Part shown: in pieces, positions 27,590 through 39,500 of the stretch
How the letters are laid out: every line of letters starts with the position of its first letter
How positions within the stretch are numbered: the stretch's first letter is position 1
Source of the DNA: Pseudomonas uvaldensis
GTDB taxonomy: Bacteria; Pseudomonadota; Gammaproteobacteria; Pseudomonadales; Pseudomonadaceae
Direction: 5' to 3'
DNA: 64,000 nucleotides
NCBI RefSeq assembly: GCF_021271205.1
Contig: NZ_JAIWKS010000002.1
Span: forward strand, 124,001-188,000
The notes under the pieces: generated by a model
Databases searched by the model: none
Seen by the model: the letters and a program-made list of their open reading frames with translations, nothing else
Told to the model about the DNA's origin: nothing
Made by a program: the position numbers and the translations under genes

Positions 27590-30500
27590 ATGCAATTCCA
27601 CGACCTGATGGCGGTTCTTTCCAGCCATGCGATCCGACTTCAACAGGAAGATGGGGCCCTGGTTGTCCAAGGCCGCGACGATTCACTGGATGACGCACTT
27701 TGGGAGGCTCTCGCCGAACACAAGGCGCAACTGCTGGAGCTAGTCGCCAGCCAGGGTGGCGACTGGCTGAGTCCGGCCTTTCGCATCACCGCGGACATGC
27801 TGCCGCTGGCGAACCTGAACCAGGCCGCTATCGACCGTATCGTCGCCACCGTTCCGGGCGGGGCCGCGAATGTGCAGGACATTTACCCATTGTCGCCGCT
27901 GCAGGAGGGCATGCTTTATCACCATCTCCGCGCGCCTGAAGGCGATCCCTACGTATCCCAGGCGCGGTTCGCCTTTGCCAGCCGCGAGCACCTGGGTGCA
28001 TTCGCCCAGGCCCTGCGCTGGGTGATCGAGCGCCACGATATCCTGCGGACCTCTTTCGCCTGGGAATACCTGGATGAGCCGATGCAGGTGGTCTGGTGTC
28101 AGGCTGCGCTGGTGTGCGAGGAGGTCGAACTCGACGATGACGCCGATGCGCTGGGCCAACTGCTGGCCCGTTACGATGCTCGTCATTTCCGTCTCGATTT
28201 ACGCCAGGCACCGTTGCTGCGCCTGGTGTATGCCCACGATCCGGTGCAGGGGCGAGTCGTTGGCCTGATGTTGTTTCATCACCTGATCATGGATCACATC
28301 GCCCTCGACGTGGTCCGGCGGGAAGTCCAGGCCTGCCTGCTCGGGCAGACGGATCGACTGGCGCCTGCCGTACCCTACCGAAATCACTTGGCCCAGGCCC
28401 GCAAGGCGGATGCCGAGCGGAACCATGAAGCGTTCTTTCGCGACATGCTCGCTGACATCGACGAGCCGACACTGCCTTTTGGTCTACAGGACGTCCATGG
28501 CGACGGCCACGACATCGAAGAGGCCCGGCAGATGCTCGACGGCGACCTGAGTCGGCGGCTGCGAGCGCAGGCGCGTCAGCTCGGCGTCAGTGTCACCAGC
28601 CTCCTGCACCTGGCGCTCGCCCGGGTGTTGGGACAGTTGTCCGGACGTACGGCGGTGGTGTTCGGCACCGTCCTGTTGGGACGGATGGAGGCCGGCGAGG
28701 GCGGTGAACGAGCCCTGGGGATGTTCATCAATACGCTGCCGCTGCGGGTGGATGTTGGCGAGGACAGTGTCCGAGCCGGCGTACTGGCGACCCACCGGCG
28801 CCTGACCGCCTTGCTCGCCCATGAGCAGGCCCCGCTGGCATTGGCCCAGCGTTGCAGCGCGGTGGCCATGCCGACGCCGTTGTTCAGTGCCATGCTCAAT
28901 TACCGTCACAGCACGGTCGAGGAGGTCGCCGAGGTGATCGAGATCGCCCCGGGTGTCCAGGTGCTGGGCGCCCGGGAACGTACCAATTATCCGCTGACCG
29001 TCAATGTCGATGACCTTGGGCAGGATGTGCGACTCACCGTACTGGTGGAAGCGAGCCTGGGGGCCGAACGCATCACCCGCTACCTGCACACCGCGCTGGA
29101 AAGCCTGGCCCAGGCACTGGAGGCCACGCCAGATGCGCCGCTGCACAGCCTGGACATCCTGCCGGCGAGCGAACGTGAACAGCTGTTGCATGGCGTCAAT
29201 GCACCGTTGATGCCGTGGCGCGAAACACCGTTGATCCATCAGCAATTCGAAGCCCATGCGCAAGCTCGGCCGGAGGCCGTCGCCCTGATTTTCGAAGGCC
29301 GGACCTTCAGCTATGGAGACTTGAACCGTCGCGCCAATCAGCTTGCCCACCATCTGCTGTCCCTGGCGATTCGTCCCGACGATCGGGTGGCGATCTGTGT
29401 CGAGCGTGGGCCGCAGATGATCATCGGCCTGCTGGGTGTGCTCAAGGCCGGTGCCGGTTATGTCCCGATCGACCCGGCTTATCCCCTGGAACGTATTACC
29501 TTCACCTTGCAGGACAGTCGGCCGGTGGCGGTGCTGATTCAGGCCGATACGCGGGACCGCGTCGCCGATTCCGGCGTGCCGCAGATTGATCTCGACGACG
29601 ATGTCTTGCAGGCCGGGCCCACCGGCGATCCGCTCGTTGTCGGGCTGACCCCGGCCCACCTGGCGTATGTGATCTACACCTCAGGCTCTACCGGGCGCCC
29701 CAAGGGGGTGATGGTCGAGCATCGCAACGTCACGCGACTTTTCTCGGCCACCCGAGACTGGTTCGGGTTCAACCGGCAGGATGTATGGGCGCTGTTCCAT
29801 TCGTTCGCGTTCGATTTTTCGGTGTGGGAAATCTGGGGGGCGCTGAGTTTCGGCGGAGCATTGGTGATGGTGCCGCAGCGGGTGGTTCGTTCGCCGGACG
29901 CGTGTTACGCACTGCTGTGCGACACCGGCGTGACGATTCTCAACCAGACGCCGAGCGCATTCCGACAATTGCTCGCGGCCCAGGGGCGCAGCCCATTGCA
30001 GCATTCCCTGCGAGAGGTGATTTTCGGCGGCGAGGCCCTGGAAACGGGGTTGCTCAAACCCTGGTACGCCCGGATCGCCAACGCGGGTACGCGTCTGGTG
30101 AATATGTATGGCATCACCGAAACCACGGTGCACGTGACCTATCGACCGCTGGAGGCGGCAGATGCGCAGCGGGTCGGCGCCAGCCCTATCGGCGTGCGCA
30201 TCCCCGATTTGCAGTTATATGTACTGGATGCCCGACGCGAGCCGCTGCCGGTGGGGGTGGTCGGCGAGCTGTACGTCGGTGGCGCCGGTGTGGCGCGGGG
30301 TTACCTGAACCGGCCGGAATTGACCGCCGAACGCTTTATCGCCGATCCGTTCAGCGGCCGCGCCGACGCACGCCTGTACCGCACTGGCGATCTGGGGCGT
30401 CGGCTACCTGACGGCAGTCTCGAATACCTGGGGCGTAACGATGACCAAGTGAAGATCCGTGGTTTTCGCATTGAGCTGGGTGAGATCCAGGCGCGGTTGG

Positions 30501-33500
30501 CCGCCTGCCAGGGTGTCCGCGAAGCCGTGGTGATTGCCCGTGAGGACAGCCCCGGTGACCCGCGGTTGGTCGCATACTGGCGGGCTGATGACGGTGTACA
30601 ACCGAGCGTTGCCCGATTGCGCGAACAACTGCTGGTGTCGCTCGCCGACTACATGGTGCCGAGCGCGTTCGTCAAGCTCGAGACGTTCCCGTTGACCGGT
30701 AACGGCAAGTTGGATCGCAAGGCCCTGCCCCCCCCGGACAGTGATGCTTTTGTCCGGCACCCCTATGAGGCTCCGCAGGGTGAAGTCGAGGCCTGTATCG
30801 CCGATATCTGGCAGAACCTGCTGGGCGTTTCCCGGGTCGGCCGGCACGACAACTTCTTTGAACTGGGCGGTCACTCGCTGTTGGCGGTGAAGCTGATCGA
30901 GCGCATGCGTCAGCGGGACCTGCACTGTGACGTGCGCGTGTTGTTCGGTCAGCCGAGCGTGGCAGCGCTGGCGGCGACCCTGGGCCGTTCCCGCACCGTG
31001 GAAGTGCCGGTCAATCCCATCGAGCCCGGTTGTCCCTGCATTACGCCGGACATGTTGCCCCTGGCAACCCTGGACCAGGCCGGCATCGACCGGGTGGTGG
31101 CAACCGTGTCCGGCGGCGTCGCCAACGTACAGGACATCTATGACCTGGCGCCTCTGCAGGCGGGGATTCTCTATCATCACCTGGCCACCGCTGACGCCGG
31201 TGATCCCTACGTGTTGCAGGTGCAGTTCGCCTTCGACGGCCTGGCGCAGATCGAAGTCTTTGTCCGTGCCTTGAACAACGTGATCGCTCGCCATGACATC
31301 CTGCGAACCGCGGTGCTCTGGGAAGGTTTCGAAGCACCTGTGCAAGTGGTCTGGCGCGAGGCACCGCTGGTGCTGGAACGTGTCGACACCGATCCGGCGG
31401 ACGGTGACGTGCTACAGCAGCTCCCGGCGCGCTTCGATCCGCGGCACTCTCGGCTGGACCTCGGTCGGGCACCGATGATGCAGTTTGCCTGCGCCGAAGA
31501 CCCACGGCGGAACCGTTGGGTCGGCATGCTGCTGGTGCACCACATCGTGCTCGATCACACCGCGCTGGACGTGCTGGTGGCCGAGATGAGCGATGCAATC
31601 CATGGTCACATCACAACGCTGCCCGCGCCGGTTCAATACCGCAACTATGTCGCGCAGGCACGGCAGGCGGGCCGCGAACAGGCCCATGAGGCATTCTTTC
31701 GTGACATGCTCGGCGATATCGACGAACCCACGCTGGCGTTCGGTCTGCAAGATGTGCACGGCGATGGTAGCGCAGTCGTCGACAGTCACCTGACGCTGGA
31801 TGCGGGCTTGGGCGAGCGTCTGCGGGAGCAGGCACGACGGCTGCGGATCAGTGTCGCCAGCCTGGTGCATCAGGCCTGGGCACAGGTGCTGGCGCAGCTA
31901 TCGGGCCGCCAGGATGTGGTGTTCGGCACCGTGCTGCTGGGGCGGATGCAGGGCGGCGAGGGCGCCGACCGGGCACTGGGGATGTTCATCAATACCTTGC
32001 CGTTGCGCGTCGACGTCGGCGCATCGACGGTAGAACAGGGCGTGCGCGCCACCCATGAACGCCTGGCCCGGTTGCTGGAGCACGAACAGGCGTCGCTGGC
32101 GCTGGCCCAACGGTGCAGCGGCGTCGCGGGTTCGTTGCCGTTGTTCAACAGCTTGCTCAATTACCGCCACAGTGCGCCGCAGAAGGCGGACATCGAGTGG
32201 GACGGCATCCATGTGCTCAGCTCCCGAGAGCGCAGCAACTATCCGCTGGTGGTCAGTGTCGACGACCTGGGCGAAGGGTTCCGGTTGAGTGTTCAGGCAC
32301 CGCCCGAGGTAGATGGCGCGCGGGTCTGCGATTACCTGCAAACCGCATTGGACCATTTGCTGGAAGCACTGGCGCACAATCCGGCCACACCCCTGCACGA
32401 AGTGTCGATCCTGTCACTGGGTGAGCGCCATCGAGTGCTGGCCGGTTTCAACGCCACTGGCCGCGATTATCCCGTAGCGCAGACGGTACAACGCTTGTTC
32501 GAAGCGCAAGTCCAGGCGCACCCCGAGGCGCTGGCGGCGGTACAGGGTGAATACAGCCTCAGCTATGACGAACTGAACCACCAGGCCAATCGCCTGGCCC
32601 ATCACCTGATCGGCCTGGGCGTGCAAGCGGACGACCGCGTGGCGATCTGTGTCCGGCGCGGCCCGCAGATGCTGGTGGGGCTGCTGGCGATTCTCAAGGC
32701 CGGGGCCGGCTATGTGCCGGTGGATCCAGCTTACCCTGCGGAACGCATTGCCTACCTGCTGCAAGACAGCGCGCCGCTGGCGGTGCTCGCGCAGGCCTCG
32801 ACCCGGGACCTGTTGGGTGCCGTGCCGGTGGTGGATCTGGACAGTGCTGACTGGCAGCACCTGCCCGACAGCAACCCGCAAAGGCCCGGCCTGACGCCGG
32901 CGCACCTGGCCTACGTGATCTACACCTCCGGCTCCACCGGCCAGCCCAAAGGGGTGATGGTGGAACATCGGACCCTGGAAAACCTGGTGCACTGGCACGC
33001 CGCGGCCTTTGACTTACGCGCCGGCAGCCACACCGCCAGCGTCGCCGGGTTCGGCTTCGATGCCATGGCCTGGGAAGTCTGGCCGGCCTTGTGTGTCGGC
33101 GCAACGCTGCATCTGCCGCCGTCCACGATCGGTAGTGAACACCTGGATGAACTGCTGGGCTGGTGGCAGGCGCAACCGTTGCAGGTGGCGTTCCTGCCGA
33201 CGCCGGTGGCCGAATACGCCTTCAGCCGGGGGCTGCGCCACCCGACCTTGCGCACGCTGCTGATCGGCGGCGACCGGTTGCGGCAGTTGCCGAGCAACCC
33301 GACCTTCGACGTCATCAACAACTATGGACCGACCGAAGCCACGGTGGTGACCACCTCTGGCCGGGTCGAAGCCGGGCAGGTGTTGCACATCGGCCGGCCC
33401 ATCGCCAACGCCAGGGTTTATCTGCTGGATGCCCATCGGCATCCGGTGCCGGTGGGCGTGGCCGGTGAGCTGTACGTGGGCGGCGCGGGTGTGGCGCGGG

Positions 33501-36500
33501 GGTATCTGAACCGGCCGGAACTGAGCGCCGAGCGCTTCCTCGATGACCCGTTCAGCGAAGCACCTCAGGCGCGGATGTACCGCACCGGCGACCTGGCCCG
33601 CTGGTTGGCCGACGGCACGCTCGAGTACCTGGGGCGCAACGACGACCAGGTGAAATTGCGCGGCGTGCGGGTCGAGCTGGGCGAAGTCGAAGCGGCGTTG
33701 CTGAGCCATGACGGGGTGCAGGACGCGGTGGTGCTGGTGCGTGACGAGCGTCTGCTGACGTGGTTCACCGAGCGCAGTCCGGTGGTGATCGAGGACCTGC
33801 GGGTTCATCTGCAAGCCCGCTTGCCGGACGTCCTGGTGCCAGCGGCGTATGTGCGGCTGGAGGCCTTGCCCCTGACCGCCAACGGCAAGCTTGACCGCAA
33901 AGCCTTGCCCGAGCCGGATCAAAGCGCTTGGCCGAGTGCTGAATACGCGGCACCGCAAGGCCCTGTCGAAATCGCCCTGGCGCGGATCTGGGCGGATGTG
34001 CTGAAGGTCGAGCAGGTCGGCCGTCACGACAATTTCTTCGAACTGGGCGGGCACTCGTTGCTGGCGGTGAGCCTGATCGAGCGCATGCGCCAGATCGGCT
34101 TGAGCGCTGACGTGCGACGGCTGTTCAGTCAACCGACCCTGGCGGCGCTGGCGACGGCGGTGGGCAGCGGTCGTGAAGTCGAGGTGCCGGCCAACCGCAT
34201 CCCCGCCGAGTGCACGCATATCACTGCGGATATGCTGCCGCTGGTGGCGCTGGATCAGGAAACCATCGATCGCATTGTCGCCACGGTGCCCGGCGGAGCG
34301 GCGAATGTGCAGGATATCTACCCGCTGGCGCCGTTGCAGGAGGGGATTCTTTATCACCATTTGAGTGCGGAGTCGGGGGATCCCTACCTGCTGCAATCCG
34401 GCATGGCTTTCGACAGTGTCGAGCGCTTGCACACCTTCGCCGATGCCTTGCAGCAGGTCATCTCTCGCCATGACATCTTGCGCACGAGTGTGGTCTGGGA
34501 AGACCTCCCAAGCCCGCAGCAAGTGGTGTGGCGCCATGCGGAGTTAACCGTGCAGCCAGTGGTGGTCGACCCGGCCGACGGCGACGTTCCTGATCAACTG
34601 CGGGCCCGTTTCGACGCACGCCATTACCGTCTCGATCTGGCTCAGGCCCCACTGTTGCGCCTAGTGTACGCCGAGGACCCGGCACGGCAGCGAGTGGTCG
34701 CGATCTTGCTGTTCCACCATATCGTCCTGGATAACACGGCGTTGACGGTGGTGCTTGAGGAGATGCAGGCCTGCCTGCTCGGCCAGGCCGATTCCTTGCC
34801 GGCCCCGATGCCGTACCGCAACTATGTGGCACAGGCCCGGCTGGGTGTCGGTGCCGAGGAACACGAGGCGTTCTTCCGAGAGATGCTCGGCGGGATCGAT
34901 GAACCGACCTTGCCGTTCGGTTTGCAAGACGTACAAAGTGAGGGGCACGATATCGAAATGTCGTCGTTGGCCCTGCCGGATGGCTTGAGCTGGCGCCTGC
35001 GAGCCCAGGCGCGCGGACTTGGGGTGAGCGCGGCAAGCCTGTTCCATCTGGCGTGGGCACAACTGCTGGCGGCGACGTCCGGCCAGGAGCAGGTGGTATT
35101 CGGCACGGTGCTGTTGGGTCGGATGCAGGGCGGCGAGGGAGCCGACCGGACACCGGGGGTATTCATCAATACGCTGCCGTTGCGGGTGGATGTGGACGCA
35201 CAGCCGGCACGTGAGGCCATCCAAGGAACCCACCGGCGGCTGACGGCCCTGCTCGGACACGAACACGCTTCCCTGGCGTTGGCCCAGCGCTGCAGTGGCG
35301 TAGCGGCGCCGCAGCCGTTGTTCAGCGCGCTGCTCAATTATCGGCACGGCACCCGTCATGCGCGGCAAGCGCTCGGGCAGGTCTGGCAAGGCATCGAAAT
35401 TCTCACCTTCGAGGGACGCACCAATTACCCGCTGACCTTGAGCGTCGACGACTTGGAGGACGGATTCAAGGCGACGGTATTGTCCCGTGTCACTGTCGGT
35501 GCGCAGCGGGTCATCGATTTGTTACAGACGACTCTGGAAAACCTGGTGGCGGCACTGGAGACAGCACCGGAACAGCCGTTGAATCAGCTGTCGATCCTGT
35601 CGGAACAGGCGCAGCAGCGGTTGCTCTGCGGTTTCAATGCCTCTGCTGTCGAGTACGGCCAGGCACAGACAATCCACGTCCGATTCGAAGAACAGGCGCG
35701 CCGCCTGCCAGAGATTATCGCGGTACAGGCCGGTGAGCAGCGGCTGACGTACGCTGAGCTCAATGCCAGGGCCAATCGCCTGGCCCATCACCTGATCGGC
35801 CTGGGCGTGCAAGCGGACGACCGCGTGGCGATCTGTGTCCGGCGCGGCCCGCAGATGCTGGTGGGGCTGCTGGCGATTCTCAAGGCCGGGGCCGGCTATG
35901 TGCCGGTGGATCCAGCTTACCCTGCGGAACGCATTGCCTACCTGCTGCAAGACAGCGCGCCGCTGGCGGTGCTCGCGCAGGCCTCGACCCGGGACCTGTT
36001 GGGTGCCGTGCCGGTGGTGGATCTGGACAGTGCTGACTGGCAGCACCTGCCCGACAGCAACCCGCAAAGGCCCGGCCTGACGCCGGCGCACCTGGCCTAC
36101 GTGATCTACACCTCCGGCTCCACCGGCCAGCCCAAAGGGGTGATGGTGGAACATCGGACCCTGGAAAACCTGGTGCACTGGCACGCCGCGGCCTTTGACT
36201 TACGCGCCGGCAGCCACACCGCCAGCGTCGCCGGGTTCGGCTTCGATGCCATGGCCTGGGAAGTCTGGCCGGCCTTGTGTGTCGGCGCAACGCTGCATCT
36301 GCCGCCGTCCACGATCGGTAGTGAACACCTGGATGAACTGCTGGGCTGGTGGCAGGCGCAACCGTTGCAGGTGGCGTTCCTGCCGACGCCGGTGGCCGAA
36401 TACGCCTTCAGCCGGGGGCTGCGCCACCCGACCTTGCGCACGCTGCTGATCGGCGGCGACCGGTTGCGGCAGTTGCCGAGCAACCCGACCTTCGACGTCA

Positions 36501-39500
36501 TCAACAACTATGGACCGACCGAAGCCACGGTGGTGACCACCTCTGGCCGGGTCGAAGCCGGGCAGGTGTTGCACATCGGCCGGCCCATCGCCAACGCCAG
36601 GGTTTATCTGCTGGATGCCCATCGGCATCCGGTGCCGGTGGGCGTGGCCGGTGAGCTGTACGTGGGCGGCGCGGGTGTGGCGCGGGGGTATCTGAACCGG
36701 CCGGAACTGAGCGCCGAGCGCTTCCTCGATGACCCGTTCAGCGAAGCACCTCAGGCGCGGATGTACCGCACCGGCGACCTGGCCCGCTGGTTGGCCGACG
36801 GCACGCTCGAGTACCTGGGGCGCAACGACGACCAGGTGAAATTGCGCGGCGTGCGGGTCGAGCTGGGCGAAGTCGAAGCGGCGTTGCTGAGCCATGACGG
36901 GGTGCAGGACGCGGTGGTGCTGGTGCGTGACGAGCGTCTGCTGACGTGGTTCACCGAGCGCAGTCCGGTGGTGATCGAGGACCTGCGGGTTCATCTGCAA
37001 GCCCGCTTGCCGGACGTCCTGGTGCCAGCGGCGTATGTGCGGCTGGAGGCCTTGCCCCTGACCGCCAACGGCAAGCTTGACCGCAAAGCCTTGCCCGAGC
37101 CGGATCAAAGCGCTTGGCCGAGTGCTGAATACGCGGCACCGCAAGGCCCTGTCGAAATCGCCCTGGCGCGGATCTGGGCGGATGTGCTGAAGGTCGAGCA
37201 GGTCGGCCGTCACGACAATTTCTTCGAACTGGGCGGGCACTCGTTGCTGGCGGTGAGCCTGATCGAGCGCATGCGCCAGATCGGCTTGAGCGCTGACGTG
37301 CGACGGCTGTTCAGTCAACCGACCCTGGCGGCGCTGGCGACGGCGGTGGGCAGCGGTCGTGAAGTCGAGGTGCCGGCCAACCGGATCCCCGCCGAGTGCA
37401 CCCGCATCACGCCGGACATGCTGCCGCTGGTCCAGTTGGATCAGGAAGCCATCGACCGTATCGTCGCCACGGTGCCGGGCGGAGCGGCGAATGTGCAGGA
37501 TATCTACCCGCTGGCGCCGTTGCAGGAGGGGATTCTTTATCACCATTTGAGCGCGGAAACGGGAGATCCGTATCTGCTGCAATCACGGCTGATTTTCGAC
37601 AGCGTCGAGCGAGTAGAGGCCTTCGCCAACGCGTTGCGACAGGTCATGGCGAGGCATGACATTCTGCGTACCGCCGTGCTCTGGCAAGGCCTGGGCGCGC
37701 CGGTGCAGGTCGTCTGGCGCGAGGCCACTCTGGCGGTGCAGGAGCGGGTGTCCGAAACGGCGGCGGGCTCGGTTTTCGATCAGTTGCAGGCGCGTCCAGG
37801 CGCAAGCGATTATCGCCTTGATCTTGCCCAGGCCCCGTTGATTCGTCTGATATACGCTCGAGAACCGGGTGAAGGGCGGGTCGCGGCAATACTGTTGTTT
37901 CATCACATCGTCCTGGATCACGCCGCCCTTGAGGTGGTGCGCGATGAAATGCAGGTCATTTTGTCGGGGCCTTGCCAGGCGTTGCCCGTGCCGGTGCCTT
38001 ACCGGAACTATGTCGCGCAGACGCGAATGGGCAGCAGCGAGCAGGAGCACGAGGCGTTCTTCCGCGACATGCTCGGCGATATCGACGAACCGACCTTGCC
38101 GTTCGGCTTGCAGGACGTGCAGGGCGACGGCAGCGGCATCGAAGAGGTTCGCCAGAACGTCGATGCGCACCTGAGCCGTCGACTTCGGGCGCAGGCGCGT
38201 CAGTTGGGCGTGAGCGCGGCGAGCCTGTATCACTTGGTCTGGGCCCTGGTATTGGGCAAAGTGTCCGGCAAAGACGACGTGGTGTTCGGCACAGTGCTGG
38301 TGGGGCGGATGCAGGGCGGCGAGGGTGCCGACCGGGCGTTGGGCCTGTTCATCAATACCCTGCCGTTGCGCGTGAGCCTGGGCGAGCAGGGCGCGCGCGC
38401 CGGGGTCAAGGCGACCCACGCGCAGTTGACCGCTTTGCTGGGGCATGAGTACGCCTCGCTGGCACTGGTCCAGCGTTGCAGCGGCGTGCAAGCGCCGGCG
38501 CCATTGTTCAGCGCCTTGCTCAACTACCGCCATACCCGCGTACAGAACTCGACCGGGGCGTCGTCGGCCTGGAGCGGTATCCAGATGCTCAGCGGCGAGG
38601 AGCGCACCAACTACCCGCTGGCATTGAATGTCGACGATCAGGGCGAGGCGTTCAGCTTCACCATCGTGACCTTGGCGCACATCGGTGCACAACGCCTCTG
38701 CGGTTATGTGCAACAGACATTGGAGAGTCTGGTCGGGATGTTGGAGCAAGCACCGGATGCTCCCCTGCACCGGGTGACGATCCTGCCGCAAAGCGAGCGC
38801 CGCAAGTTGCTGGACGAATTCTGTCGCGCTGACGCCATCGAGCCGCAGGCCCCGGCCATCCACCAGCAGTTCGAGGCCCAGGTGCAGCGCACGCCGGATG
38901 ACGTTGCGGTGGTGCAGGGTCACCAGTCATTGAGCTATCGCGAGCTCAACGAGCGGGCCAATCGTCTGGCCCATTACCTGCGCAAGCGGGGTGTGCAGCC
39001 GGACTCACGGGTGGCGATCTGTGTCGAGCGCAGCGCGGACATGGTGGTCGGCCTGCTGGCAGTGCTCAAGGCTGGCGGAGGGTATGTACCGTTGGACCCC
39101 GCCTATCCGGAGGACCGGCTGACCTACATGTTGGAAAACAGCGCACCGATCGCGGTGCTGACGCAAGCCGCTACCAGGGAACTCCTGTCCCACGGGCCGG
39201 TGCCATTGATCGACCTGGACGCCGGCGTCTGGCAGACCGAACCGGCCCACAACCCGCCAGTGGCAGACCTGACGCCGGCCCATCTGGCCTATGTGATCTA
39301 CACCTCCGGCTCCACGGGACGGCCCAAAGGTGTGATGGTCGAGCACCGCGGTCTGCGAAACCTGCTGGACTGGTACCTCGATGACCTGGGCTTCCACGCC
39401 GGCGATGCGGTGTTGCTGGCCTCGTCCTATAACTTCGACCTGACTCAGAAAAACATCCTCGCGCCATTGATGGTCGGTGCCTCGTTACACCTTGCCGCAG

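Noticed and set aside
33014..34537. 507-codon open frame on the minus strand inside the second NRPS gene (and its 460-codon counterpart at 36200-37582)
   Set aside because: It is antisense to a clear NRPS adenylation-carrier region, has a biased composition (many His, Gln, Arg) and no domain. The second copy exists only because the DNA is repeated.
32584..37383. Modules 4 and 5 being an assembly duplication
   Set aside because: The condensation domains before, between and after the two copies are clearly different, so a simple assembly duplication would not give this pattern. Long reads would settle it.
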